Assembly: GCF_001625195.1 (NCBI RefSeq)
Contig: NC_054391.1
Coordinates: forward strand, 1,302,001-1,366,000
Reading direction: 5' to 3'
DNA: 64,000 bases
From: Drechmeria coniospora
Taxonomy: Eukaryota > Ascomycota > Sordariomycetes > Hypocreales > Ophiocordycipitaceae
Part shown: positions 10,721 to 23,169 of the stretch, in pieces
Numbering within the stretch: the first letter of the stretch is position 1
Layout: each line of letters starts with the position of its first letter
Notes under the pieces: generated by a model
What the model was told of the DNA's origin: nothing
Database searches by the model: none
Seen by the model: the letters and a program-made list of their open reading frames with translations, nothing else
Program-made: the position numbers and the translations under genes

Positions 10721-13700
10721 ACAACCACAATGCGCGTGCATGTGGATGAGAATCAGCGCACCGCAAGTACTCCTCCCGGACCAGGAGACGACCCAGACAT
10801 GGCCTCGTACTCGTGCCAAATCTCCGCGCGCCTGGCCACGCGGCGGGCCATCGTTTTGTTGCTTTCGACATTGGCAGATTGCTTCCCGCTTGCCCTCCCG
10901 ACGGACCGTAAAGGCAGGTAGCTGACGATGCAGCCGCGAGCCACGGCGTCCGACGGCACGTACATGCAAGCACGCGCACCCCGAGTGGGCGGGACGGAGC
11001 TGCGCTTACGGCACCCGAGCACCGCCAAACGACGGCGCCGCAGGCACTCCGCACCGTGCCGCACATGGCCCGGTACCGGTACGAGCACTCGCATCCCCTG
11101 CGCGAGCGCACCGTGCACGGCCGCCCGCCATCGACACGGATGGGCCAGATTCGTGCCGAGTGCTCCGTGCTTGCCTCTCCGGCGGATCCTCCTCCGTCCC
11201 AGTACCGCCCATGCGATGCACATCCATCTCGACCGACGTGCATGCGACGTGCATGCGTAGGTGTACGGTGCCGCACGTACCGTAGGTGCGCGTCCGAACC
11301 CAGGCACGGCAGGACCATGTGCATGCGCTGCAGCACACCATGCCCATGCACAGGCGGACAGGACGGAAATCCTGCTCTCCGCTGGCGGATCACATGGACG
11401 CTCCGGGAAGGCTCTCAGCCCTACTCGCCCCGGCCCTACCGTTCTGGTGTTCCGGCTGCCGTAGGGCTGGTCAGGGTGCATGTCGTATTTTGCCGCTGGC
11501 ATCCATCCTCTTGGCATCGGACGCTTGCCTTGCTTTCTGCACGATGCGCGTCGACGGCATGGCGCCGATGAGCGGGCATTGAATCAAGCACCCACCACGG
11601 AGTACCAGCTCCGACTACGTGCAGGTGTACGGCTACATGCTAAAAATACACTACTTGCTAGGTACCAGGGACCAACGAAATGCTTGTAGCACGTACTTGT
11701 AGGTTGTACCAGGCACCGGCACAGACACGGAGCGCTTGTGCTGTATCTTGTATTATTACTCGGTACAGTACGGAGTACGAGCGCTCCGTATGAGTGCTCC
11801 GTATGAAATGCAACTTTCAAGCGCAGCACATGCACACACGGCTCCCATGGCGTATGGAGCATGCACCGCGCGTGCCGCGCACGTGTTTCCCAGGTACTTG
11901 TACCTACTGTACAGGTCCAGTAGTTGTAGCGGCGCAAGCGCGACGTGTACGTGCAACTGCACCGCCGTACCGGCCCGCTGTTGATCTCCCCTCTTCGGCG
12001 TCCTGCCCTCGTGGCAGAGGGTCCGGAACGGAGCATGGTTCGCGGCGGGCATCCTTTGTACCTACCCATGGGCTCCCTCCAACGTTCCGCGTTGCCCATG
12101 CACCCTATGCGAGCACGGATCGCGCCTACAGATGGCGGCCGCACGGCACTTGCAAGTCAGGTGCTGGAATGCGATGCAATGGTAGCACCGCGCGAGCGGG
12201 AGGAATAATACACCAAGGGTGCCGGTCCTGGGCGCCGCCAAAGGAGACTGTTGTCGTAGACGTACGGAGTGCTGCGCGAGGACCTCGTGCTGGAGCGGCG
12301 GCCGTCGGATGCGGCTGCAGGGCCGTGGAACGGAACGCCACACCAGCAGCTGCTCGGCGGTTGGGTTGTCCGTCTCGACTCGCCGCGGCGCCCATGTGCT
12401 CGTGACATGCCGAATGCTGCATGCATTCTTTGGGCAGTGGCCGTCGGCGCCAAGGCGAAGATGCCCGGACTCGCTCTCGGTCCCTGCCTGGCGTATGCAC
12501 TTGCACCCCCGTACGGAGTAGTTGCAAGTGCATGCAAATGCAAGCACCGAGCACGGCGTACAAGTAACTACCTAGTAGGTACCTATCTATCCTCCGTCCC
12601 CTGCACACCCCTACAATAGGCACCCTGTACATGCGGCCCCTGGCCGGCCTGCATGTACTGTGAGTAGGTGCTCGTACGGAGCACTCCGTACTGTAGCCCA
12701 GATGCTGACCACCCTTGGCTTTCCGCCGTATCTTGCCTCCCTGCATGTCGCGTCGCCGCCAAGGCAGGCCCATCGCCGGCTCCACCCGCACCGGCGGCAG
12801 TCCCGCAAGCTATCGACCGAAAGCTGAGCGGCTGCCCACGACGAGCATCGATCGAGCCTGTGGTGGAATTTTGGCGGTGCTCCCTGCGCCGGCAGCTCGA
12901 CGTGCCATGCTCGACGAGCGAGGAAAAAGGAAAATGGAAGCTGGCGGCCGACAACTCGTCATCGTCGCTGCCCTGCATACCCATCCCGCCGCCCTCGAAG
13001 GACGAGGCGGCGGCGGCGGGCTGGCAGCAAGCCCAGGGCTGGTGCGGCGGGAACAGGGTCGGCCGTCCGAGCGGCGACGGCGCGACGGCCTGTTCCAGCG
13101 TCCCGCGAGCCGCTGATTCGGCACACTGGCACCTGTAGCGCTGGTGGCAGGCGAACGTGGTGCAGGCGATGGCAGCGCATGCAGGCATCGACAGCACATG
13201 CAGGCATCGACAGCACATGCAGGCATCGACAGCACATGCAAGCACAGGTACGCACGCGACTGCACTCGCTGTAATTAGGTGCAGTTGCAGGGGCACGCCT
13301 AGGGTGCATGCGCATGAGCATTGGCGCCGTGAGGCATGGTGCGCCCGCGCAACAGTCGGCCGTGCATGCACCCATAATGCCGCCGGCAATGGCCGAATCC
13401 GTGCGCTGCTTGCGGTGCGCACAAGGGGGCACCACGCCGTGCGGCCGCTGCGCCCTCGGCAGATGATGCGATCCAACGGACCGCCCTCTGCCTGCCCCCT
13501 CGGACCGTGCTCGCTTCGACCGCACGCACCGAACGTTCTGCTTCTCCGTCGCCGCCTCTCCCTTTTTGAACGGGCCGCGGGTGTCGGTGGCAAGGTGCGC
13601 GCCATGCTCGTAGCGGCACTCGTAGCCATCAGCGGTGGCATCGAGAACCCGTGGGCGGGCGCGAGCACTCGGTACATGGAGAAGTAAACACGCCACAATC

Positions 13701-13971
13701 CGTGCCCACGCGGCAGAGGCAAGCCTCTGACTTTCTTCTCCAGGCCCCACGGCGCACTAGTGAGTGACTGAGTGAGTGCACGACGAAGAGCAGAGGTGGG
13801 TTGGGGCCATTAATATTTCTGCAAGAACGGAGTACACGCAAGGAAATGATGATGTCTGTCCGAGGTTCAGAGTCGTCATGACGGAGGAAGCGAGCTGGCA
13901 CTGGCACCTCACTGGGCGCCAGATGCAAGTACGTGCAAGTAGCCACAGCACGCTAGTTCGCACGTACATTG
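10721..13971. other. Gene-poor GC-rich stretch
   Basis: Very GC-rich DNA with long overlapping open frames on both strands (up to about 380 codons) that have biased Arg/Ala/Pro/His/Cys composition and no motif. I treat these as spurious. GTAC-rich words occur around 11590-11800 and 12500-12700, and a three-copy 19-bp repeat at 13178-13240. Confidence 0.5.
13178..13240. repeat. Three-copy 19-bp tandem repeat
   Basis: The unit CATGCAGGCATCGACAGCA is repeated three times, followed by a degenerate partial copy (CATGCAAGCACAG). It lies in non-coding GC-rich DNA. Confidence 0.9.
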
Positions 13972-14048
13972 GGGTGGCAAAAATATCGATTCAATTTGTA
14001 GGAGTGGCGCCACCAAACCTGAATCGTCACTTTTGTCAAGTGACTGCA
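13972..14048 (+). repeat. Approximately 75-bp dispersed repeat, copy A
   Basis: The segment starts GGGGTGGCAAAAATATCGAT and ends CACTTTTGTCAAGTGACTG. It matches 18414-18489 base for base over most of its length without gaps, with roughly ten substitutions concentrated in the middle. The 3' 25 bases, from CTGAATCGTC to AGTGACTG, are identical. Both copies are in direct orientation about 4.4 kb apart. No flanking duplication or terminal inverted repeat is evident. Confidence 0.85.
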
Positions 14049-17000
14049 TCGCCGGTGCAGCACTTGTCAGCATGGATGGTCCTCCGCCAGTCCCGGTCTT
14101 CCGTACAGAGTAATTATTCCCTGCCCGGCCAAGCGTGCCCGGACCAACGGCTCGGCTGGATGACGAAAACGCGGACGGTCCCTAGCGTCGCGCCGAAAGT
14201 CAAAGGCGGTCCCTCCCTGCTTTCGCGCGACCTGCCTGACCGACGACACGGCCTCTTGGTGGCACGAAATGACTCGTCCGAGTCCGTTCGACGGCACGCA
14301 CGCTCGCGCACGCACAAACAATGGCACGCACAGAAACATGTGAATTCGAACACGATTCGAACACGACGAGCGGACGGCACCCTGCATGCGCATGCACTTG
14401 GGGCCGTGGCAGTCGCCGGAGGCTGGCCGCTCGACACGACGAGGCACGGAGGAGCTTACGCCCTGGACAGGCGGCAAGTGCAGCATGCACACGTAAGCTG
14501 TCTGTCGGTGAGTCAAAGAATTCCCGTGACGGCCATCTGCCGGCGACCGATTCCCTCGCTGGGTGCTGTGGCGGACCGTGGCGCTGCGGCGTAGAACGGC
14601 CACCTGTGGGCAGGGGGTCTCGGTGCGAGCACTGGGCGCTGGGGTGGGACGCAGCAGTACTAGGAACCCACTACAGTGTTCCTGGCAGGCTGTGCCCGGC
14701 CCGTCGGCGTGCTTGCCTGCCCAGCCAATCTGCGGCGCATGCGCTCGAGTGCTTAGTGCAAAGTAGCTGTGCTGTAATTATTAGCTGTACTCTACGCCGT
14801 ACTACTCGGTACTCCGCACACCTACTCGTACCGCTCGTGATTTGCCGCAGGCAACCAGCGCCGAGCGTCTGCCTGCGCAGCATCACGAGTATTACAGTAC
14901 ATCGGCACCGCCAGTTGCATCCTGACTGCCGTGCTCCGTGGCTCGCCATCCCCATTCGATCGATCGGCTTGGGCGCGAACCTGAATGGCATTCTTCCCAT
15001 TTCTGCCTACCGTCCCCTCGGCCGCCCCGGTCCGTCATGAGGTGTCGGGTGACGTTTACGTCTTGCATCTTTGGCACTAGCGAGCGTCGCTACGCGCGTC
15101 CACCGTCGGGCTTCGGTACGGAGTGGGATTGCGCATGGGCTGAACGTGTCGACTCGGCATGGACCGTGTCCGGCCAGCAGCAAAGGACAGTCGTCTCGAC
15201 GTCGAGTGAGCGGACGCACGCCATGGCCCCTTGTCCGTGCTGTCGCCTGCCTGCCTGCCATCCGCCTTGCCCCTAGCCGACCCTCAGCACCCCCTCGACG
15301 GCTAGCGCATTCAGCCAGCCTGCCCAGGCGTCGCACATAGATCCATCCGCGCTGCTGCAGGTGCCAGCTGGCGGCGACGCGAGGCACGCCAGAGTGCTCT
15401 ACCTATTCGCCCTTTGTGCGCCTCCATGCACGTTCCATGGCAAAGTTGACGTCCGTCCACGGCTCCGCCGCTGCACGGATCGTAGATCCACGCCGTACAG
15501 TTAGGCCCTGGCTGGCAGCGATGCGAGGCAGCTCCAGAAGCTTTGCCGACGCGCGTGGACCGCCATCGTCCGGAGACAACCCCATGCTGAAGGGGCCGTC
15601 GCCAGTACGGGTAGGGACCTCGTAGAAGCCCTCGGTTGCCCGTGCTGATGCCCCCCCCCCCACCCCCAGCTGATGGCTCGCTGGCGGCGTTGACGAGCAG
15701 GTGTTGATCAATACGAGCAAAGGCGCGTGCGTCGTGCGTCGTTGGCCGACGTGTTTGCTCATTCCCCGTCACGGATGCAAACAGCCGTGTAATCGCACGC
15801 ACACCATCGTGGTCATGGCCTCCGCCTCGACCATGCACCTCGCTTCGAGGCGGGAATCTGAATCTCGGGACCGTGCTGCCTCGTTGCGGGGGCGTCGCTG
15901 CTCCACCCGAGCTGAAGTCGGAGCCGGCGTGGCGGGCGCGCCAGTGCTCCCTTGTAGACGAGTTGCCCCTACGAGCTCGCCTCGCAAGGTGCTAGCGCAT
16001 CCAGCCCCGTGGCTCCCGGCCGTTTGTTCCGTCATCCTCACCAAAGGAATAGCATGGCCGTGTAGACGTATCGGACGCTCCCCGACATTGTGCCCTTTGC
16101 CACCTGGACAACAGCTTCGAGCCGTCGCAGCCTTGGTCGTGGACCAGCCACAGCATCGGCTGGAGACCAGGGAGCGCCGCAACTCCGATGGCTCCGCACC
16201 CGCCGCACCCGCTCCCGCCACCGTCACCGTCTCGACTCTGGCAGGGCCTCGGGGGGCCAGGGATGGTCCAACACTGGCTGCCGACGAGACACTGCTCGCA
16301 TTACTCATGGCCTGCCGAGATGGCGGCAATATTGGCGATGACATGACACGTGTCGCCGTGTCCGCGTCGTGCTCGTCGCCGCACCCGTCGAGGCCGAACG
16401 GCGACGCATGGACGCGCAGGACGATGCGATCAAGCACGGTCGGGCCGGCAAGAAAGGGGCACGGATCTGTCTAGCACCCGTCATGTTCGTGCTTCGTCCG
16501 ACGTGCAGATGGCTCGCCATCGCCTCCGCGCCCGAAGCCGACCGTGGGCGCGCGTGCGCATGCGTGCGTTGCATGTCACCGAAGAATGGGCGCTCTCCGG
16601 GGAAGCATGAGAGGAGGGGGCGGCCGAGAGCGTCTGCTGAATGGACCACGGCGCTGCTTGTGACGGCTTGACGCGACGCACCCAGGACACCGAGCGTGCG
16701 CCTCCACGATGAGGATTCCGAGCGGTCGGTTGGGAAAGGAGGAGAGGTGCAGGCACGGCCAGATGATGGAGCCGTTGGATCGTGGGTTTGGGCCAAGTTC
16801 TGGTTAATACTGTATGGAAAAGCGATTTAAATACCCTGACGGAGTGCCGAGTACCTAGTAGGGAGTACTCGATTGATGCGCATTACGACGGTGCGGCACA
16901 AGTACAGCACAGCACGCACGCTCACACCAAAAGCGGGCGTGCCCTCCTCGCAGCGTGGCTGCCCCAGTCCAGCCGCCGCAAGACGCCAGCATTCTGCCCT

Positions 17001-18413
17001 ACTCGTGTAATACCAGCGGCATGCTGGAGTTGCCCATAGGTGTGCGGGTGTGCTTGCACTTGCAGGCCTGCAGGTATTGCCAGGTGTGCAGGTACACACG
17101 TGTGCAACTGCGTGTTAAATGTATCGCAACTACTCCGTACAGTAGTCGTACAAGTACTCCGTACAACTAAGTAAGTAATAAGTACTATCAGTTAGTATAC
17201 GCGTAACTGTACATGCAAGTGTAGGTTCAAGTACATGTTCATGTAGGTGTACAATACCTACAGGGTACGGAGTGCGATACCTACAGTACATGTACACATG
17301 CATGTACAAGTAGTTGTACTCCGTAGTTGTGCGGGATACTCCGTACATGGATTATATGCAGTAATTAAGTCAACTACTTATTGAGGTCTTGTACGAGCAT
17401 TTACAACCCAAGTACTACCTAGGTTGGTACTAAGGTGTATGTCAGTACAGCACGGAGTGCTTACTCGTCTCATGTACTCCGCATACAGCATGTACAAGTA
17501 GTCGTACTCTACTCCGTACAGCTACTAGGTACGTAGTACAGTACTCCGCACAAGTAGGACAATGTACAGCAAGTGCATGCACCGAGTACCCAACTTAAGC
17601 ACTGTAAATGTTGCTGGCCCACCTCGAGGCCTTGGCCCTACACCCCCCTGACAAAGAGGCTTGAGAGCTCCAGGGACCTGCCGCGACTCGTCCCAAGACA
17701 CGAGGAAGCGGCCCGGAGTGCTGCAACGCGCGGTTTGCATGCGCAGCCCTCCGTTCCGTCCACCTACCGGTAGGTGTGCAGTACGTACCGAGCGGGACAT
17801 GTTCGCTTGTATATTTGGTGCTTCTACAGTACTCATTACGCCGGTGCTGCGTCATGCAACGTGCCTGGTCGCCTGCTTGCTTGCACAGACCTCGTCGGAT
17901 TCCTCGCCGCCCTCACGACGCACCCACTTACTCGTGCATGTTGCACCGATGAGCATGCGGACGTGGCAGGAAGAGCATCCATACGAGTGCTGTGCAAGTA
18001 CGGTCAAGCAAGTGCTTGGCGATGCTCGTGCCTGCTCGAGGACTGCATCGTGCGCAGGGACGAGCAGTCATTCTCGCCGACTTCACGGCGGAGCGCAAGA
18101 GGGCCATGTGCCGATCGGTGGCAGCTACCGATGACCAGGCGTACCGCTCCGCAGTGCTCGACGGAGCAAACACGGGCCAGCAACGGCTTTCCCTTCCTGC
18201 GTTGTGCGTAAAATATTTCAGCCTGCTTGGCGCTTTAATTACATGCACATGGCGGCTTGAGTCCTTGTCAGAGTTCGTTCGAGAGGGGCAGCTCTGCTGG
18301 GCAGGCAGGTTTGGCATGAAGCACCTGCTCGTGTTTGTAGGTTGCATGCAAGTCCAGCCGTTCATTGCCTGTTACGTATTACGGGGAACTGAGCACTGCA
18401 GTAGGTGCGGAGG
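14049..18413. other. Gene-poor stretch including GTAC-rich island 16.84-17.60 kb
   Basis: No gene recognised. 14.05-16.8 kb is GC-rich with overlapping non-protein-like frames and a C11-type homopolymer near 15651. 16840-17600 is an island of GTAC words (AGTACTCCGTAC, TACATGTACACATGCATG). 17.6-18.4 kb is ordinary GC-rich sequence without identifiable coding motifs. Confidence 0.5.
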
Positions 18414-18489
18414 GGTGGCAAAAAAGTCCATTCAATTCGTAGTAGTAACGCTACCAAAACTGAATCGTCACTTTTGTCAAGTGACTGTA
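18414..18489 (+). repeat. Approximately 75-bp dispersed repeat, copy B
   Basis: The direct-orientation partner of the repeat at 13972-14048. It starts GGGGTGGCAAAAAAGTCCAT and ends CACTTTTGTCAAGTGACTG. Substitutions relative to copy A include both transitions and transversions, so simple repeat-induced point mutation does not explain all of them. Confidence 0.85.
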
Positions 18490-20579
18490 GGTTTCCAAGT
18501 ATTAGCGGCTGGTTTGCGCGCGAGTCCGCGTGGCAAGCAAGGAAGAAGCAAACGCCACAACCCAAGCTCAAGAGACGGGAATCCATTCGTCTCACAGCCC
18601 TCGTTGGGTGCACCCCTCCTGCTTGCCCCAAGCAGTTTCCCTGCCTGCTCACCTAGCGCCCTGCCTGGAACCGTACCCGTTGTATTATCGTCCATGCCGT
18701 GCTCATTATCAAACCCGCCAGCGATGGAGCGCTTGGCAGTGCGGAACCTGGTCAAAGTACCGCTACATGGTGTGCGGGTGTGTACTTGCCAGTAAAAGGT
18801 CAGGCCCTCGTGCGAGAGCTCGCCAGCACTTGCTGTACGCATTAGCCGCGAGTATTCAAGTACTCCGTATTCCGCACACTTTGGGGTATCGATACCTAGT
18901 TGCCGTACTCCGTACTTGCACGGAAAAGGTACCTGTACACTTGCTTGCGCAGTACGTGTTGGCGTACTCCCGTCTGCTGTGTTGTGTGCCGAGTGCAATA
19001 CTCGTCGAGGCGAATAGTCGCACCCCCCAAGTGTTCTGTGCGCCTCCATGTACAAGTACGACGATGGGCTTACCACCCACGCACACGAGCGCAGCGCACT
19101 GATAATAATACAATGGACAGACAGTACGGAATACCTACGAGTACCTAGTACTTACAGTACTTGCATTGCACTCGCACACCTGCATGTACCTGCTCAATGT
19201 ACAAGTACTTGCACCGATACATGTCCCGTACTCGCGGCGCAAGTACTTGTACACGCCCACGCATGCTCAGGTACAAGTGCCTCGCTGGTGCATCGAGGCG
19301 TAGGCTGGCAGGCGAACTGCACGGGTACCTAGCAGGCAGCTCCTGCCGTCTGCCTGCACTTGTACTGTCCAGTACTGTACCGTGCAGTAAGTTGGTGCAA
19401 GTACGTACTTACTGTCGGTGTACGAGTGCTGTGCTTGTACATGTACATCGGTATCGGGCTCGGAACGGCACCGTCGCCAAGTACTGGTACGTTATTACTC
19501 GCGCACCGTTCGACTCAATCTGCCCTCCGTGCCTTCCCAGCTCGCCTACTTGGGCACTCGCTCGTTGGTCGTCCCTCCTCTTCTCCGTGCTTCGTCTGCG
19601 GAGCAGGTGGCCATCAACACCAACTTCGACAGGTATGACATGACATCCCCCCTCGGCCCATCCGTCGTCTCTGCTTACTCGACCTGATTCCAGCCGCGAC
19701 GACAGTCCCGCCGTCTCCTGAACCAGTCTCTCGGAATTTATTTTGCAGCGGCGGTCCGACTGTCACTCGGCCAGAGCTAGCGCCAACCTACACGCCCCCC
19801 CCTCCCCCAAAATCGTCCACGTCTCCCCTCCTGTCCGGGTAAGGCTGTTGGTTCCTCTCGTCGTCGGACGGAGCGGCCGCTGGCCGTCGACCCTCGGCTC
19901 TGTGCACACGACGCGTGCGAGCCGTCGTGATGAGCCCGCTCCGGCGTTGCTGCCCACCGATTCATGCACCGCGGCGCGGCACTCGTCAGGAGCGAAAGGT
20001 TTGACGTGGGTTGGCATCCGAGCACGCCACGCCACGCCTGGTGAGAGCATCCAGAGCTTGCGGAAACCACCTTCGCACGTCCGCCGAGACGTCGTTTGTC
20101 CCTTCGCCTGGACGAGGACGAGGAAGCGGCACGACGGCATTGCCGCCAGCACCTGGAACCGGCACGCACCCCCCCCTCGGCGCCTTGCTTGCTGGGAGAC
20201 GGTGCTGCGGTGCCAGCTGGGTACGGGCGAATACTTGTACTGCAGGTACTCGTACGAGTCCGACCTTGCCTGCATGCCAGGGCCTCGTAACCAAGGCGTT
20301 CTCGGCGCTACGTCCTGACAACCTTGCCGGGCTTGCCAGGGCCAAGCATCCTCCGAGTCGGACGAGCGCTGTGCTCCGAACGAGCACGAGCACCCGTGCC
20401 CCGTTCGATCCCACGCTGGCCTGGACGCTGATTTTACTGACCCCATCCACCACCACCCACCCGCTTGACTTGTCGCACGCCTCCAGCGCAACCACCACAC
20501 CCCGGCGTCGTCACCTCGAACTCTTGGGCCGCTCCACCGCCGAGAACAAAAACGTCGTCAGCCCTCCAGCCAAACCTTA
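18490..20579. other. Intergenic, GTAC-rich 18.78-19.48 kb
   Basis: No gene recognised. 18780-19480 is rich in GTAC words such as ACAAGTACTTGTAC and GTACTCCGTACTT. From 19.5 kb the DNA becomes GC-rich and pyrimidine-biased on the + strand, approaching the leader of the zinc-finger gene. Open frames here lack motifs. Confidence 0.5.
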
Positions 20580-21060
20580 TTCTCCCTTCACTTCACTTAT
20601 ACAAGCACTTATACGTCGCCGCCGGCGCGTCCTCGAATCCCCGACTCCTCTTCCCTTTCTTTCCCTTGTACCACCCTGCCGAACCCGTCCTCTTGCCGCC
20701 GCCTCTCTCCTTTCCTTGCCCTTTCTTTTCCTTCCTTCTCTCGTCCCGGTTTGACGCTGCGCTGGCCCTCCCGCCGGGCCTGCGCCATCCTCGAACCGCC
20801 GCCGCCGAGACGATCCCCGTCCACCCGAGTCCGTCGCCAGCTGCGAAGCCTCGCTCAGCTCACGCCCGAGTCGGGCACGAGTACTCGCCCGCGCCCCGTC
20901 AGCCAGCTGCCTTCTGCGGCCGACATCGCCGTCCTGCGCTTCGATGACAAGCGCCGATTCGTAATTGGCCTCCATCGTCCCTTTTTGTTGTCGTCGTCGT
21001 CGTCATCGTCGTTGTTGTTGTTGCTTTATTCGTCCACCTCTGCCGCCCAGAGTCGGCGCA
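20580..21060 (+). promoter_or_regulatory. Pyrimidine-rich promoter/leader of the zinc-finger gene
   Basis: The + strand is strongly C/T-rich between about 20620 and 20750 (runs such as CTCTCCTTTCCTTGCCC and TTTCTTTTCC), followed by a TTTTTGTTGTCGTCGTCGTC tract and GTTGTTGTTGTTG at 20980-21025. CT-rich tracts upstream of start codons are common in filamentous ascomycete promoters and 5' leaders. The inferred start codon at 21136 lies just downstream. Confidence 0.5.
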
Positions 21061-21135
21061 GCTCATGACTTGCCGCCGCCGCGTCGCCTGACCGACCGAA
21101 GCCTGTCTCGCCGCCGGTCCAGCATACGGAACGCA

Positions 21136-23169
21136 ATGGCTTGTCCGCCGCAGTATCGGGAGCCGCCTCCTCCCACGCTTCCGAGTATTGTACCTCCCAC
21201 CGCCGGACGCTATCCAGCTCATCACGGCATGCCTTTTGGCAGGAGCCCCGCCATCTCCATCCCGGGCCTCGAGAGCCGAGACGACGCTCCTCCGCCTCTG
21301 CCGCCGCCCCGGGTCCTACCCTTTGCCGATCTTCCCCGTCACGCCGACGATGCAAAGGGAGACCACCGGGAGTGCGTGCACCGGTCTTCTTCTTCGTTCG
21401 CCAGCGGCTACGGGAGCATGGCTTCATCTCACGGCGAGGAGCGCCACGACTTCCGTCGGAGGCATGTCGGCGCCGCCGCGACCAACGCCGATGAAGGGTA
21501 CTCCAGCTACGCATCCACGGCGAGGTACGTACGGCCGTTCCCTGCCATGCACGAGTCCCGCGAAGCGCGCCCTCGGACGGACACGCTCGATGCTGACCAG
21601 AAATCACCTCGGCCATAGATCGCGCGACTCTCTGCCGACCGAGTTTGGCTTGCACCATGGCACCTTTCACTTCCAAACCCCCGCCGACATCCATGCGGAC
21701 AGCATCCTGAAGAAGTTGGACCCCATCCGAAACACGGACAGGTCACCTCCTCGCTCGCTTCTGACCTCGTCCGTCGGGGATGTCGCCCGGCGGCCCGGCG
21801 ATGCACGAGCGCGCCCCACGCTGAGCATGCCCGTCCAGCTCCCCATCCACACTCGTCAGCTGATGCTCGAGTCTCCCGGCCGCTTTTCCGACGCCGTCAT
21901 CTTCTCCGCTTCCTCGCCCCGGCCATCCCTCTTCCACCACAGTCCCGTGGATCGGCGTCCGCATCACGAGCCGCTCGATCCGGATCGCTCGCCGAGGGCA
22001 AGGTCGACAAGGAACAACAGCGACGACGCCACGTCGACGCAATGCAGCTACGAGTTCATCGGCGCCGAGGACATGGAGATGGATGACGCCGCCTCCGTCA
22101 AGAGGGCCCACGAAGACGATGCCTACGCGGCCGCCGGCCAGAAACGCCGAGCCGCGAGCCCGCCCGCGGAACATGTCATGCTTCATTGCCTCTCGGCCCA
22201 GGGCGAGGCCCTTCGTCGAAGGGATCTTAATTCGCGTGGCTCCCCGACGCCTCGACTTTCCGTCGTCCCGCCCGCCTCGTCCGCCTCGTCCATGTCGCCC
22301 GCTGCCGTCTCGCGCTCCAACTCGTACATATCAACGGCCCCCACGAGTCTCGCCTCGGCCAACTCGTACGGTCGCCGCTCCCCCGGCGGCGTCTCCCCCG
22401 GCGGCGTCTCCCCGACCTCGTGCGGCTCGCCCTACATGACGCCGACGTCCTTGACGCAAAGCCCGAGGGGCTCGGTTTCGGGCAGGCCATCGGCGCACGC
22501 GAGGACGACTTCGGGGGCGAGCCCGAGGAGGTTGGGCGAGCAGCCCAAGTCCGGTGGCGGCAGCGGCAAGATGCATGGGTTTTTCATGTGCGAATGCTGC
22601 CCGAAAAAGCCCAAGAAGTTTGACACGGCCGAGGATCTGAGGTGGGTTGGGTGCATTCCGCGCCGCCTTGGCGTTGTGCGTCGCTAACGTGCAGCAGCGC
22701 TCATGAGGCGGAGAAGCAGTACGAGTGCTCCTTTTGCGGCAACCGCTTCAAGAACAAGAACGAGGCCGAGCGCCACCAAAACTCGCTGCACGTCCGTCGT
22801 CACTCCTGGTCATGCTCGGCCCTGTCCGGGTACGAAGGCGCCTTTCACGAGTCAGCAACCCATCCCGGGGAGGCGGACGCGTGCGGCTACTGCGGCGATG
22901 AGTTTTCCAGGTCGGCACGTCCGGCCGCCGGCGGGATCCTCGGCGGCGGCGGCGTCCCGCCGCGCCGAGCGACGGAGCAGGACTGGGAGGAGCGCATACA
23001 GCATCTGCAGGAGGTGCACAAGTTTAGGGAGTGCAACTCGGCCAAGAAGTTTTATCGCGCCGACCACTTCCGGCAGCATCTGAAGCACAGTCACGCCGGC
23101 ACCAGCGGCAAGTGGACGAACGTGCTGGAGAACGCATGCATGGTGGAGGAGGACGCCGCACCTAAATGA
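21136..23169 (+). CDS. C2H2 zinc-finger protein, putative transcription factor
   Basis: Three exons inferred: 21136-21524, 21601-22641 and 22695-23169, giving 634 residues. Intron 1 is GTACGT...CTGACCAG, intron 2 GTGGGT...GCTAACGTGCAG, and phases match. The N-terminal two-thirds is Pro/Ser/Arg-rich and probably disordered. A Cys-rich block begins near residue 459 (CECC), followed by a classical C-x2-C-x12-H-x4-H finger at C488, C491, H504 and H509. A later segment (CGYC...HLQEVH) has a long insert, and a final finger-like motif (ECNSAKKF...HLKHSH) lacks the second cysteine. The fingers suggest nuclear DNA binding, but targets are unknown. The start at 21136 has a purine at -3 and G at +4. The frame is also open upstream to 20965, which I judge to be leader. 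Intron 2 ends in CAGCAG, so one Ser at the junction may be optional. Confidence 0.82.

Noticed and set aside
10753..11517. 254-codon minus-strand frame in very GC-rich DNA
   Set aside because: No motif, multiple competing frames, and residues reflect the GC content rather than a protein.
12583..13722. 380-codon open frame on the minus strand
   Set aside because: It overlaps other long frames in both directions, contains artefact Cys/His/Met runs from a 19-bp repeat, and has no motif. GC-rich DNA gives such frames by chance.
13972..14048. Coding interpretation of the approximately 75-bp repeat (GVAKxSIQFVxV-like peptide in both copies)
   Set aside because: The flanking frames have no similarity to each other, and substitutions are not concentrated at third positions.
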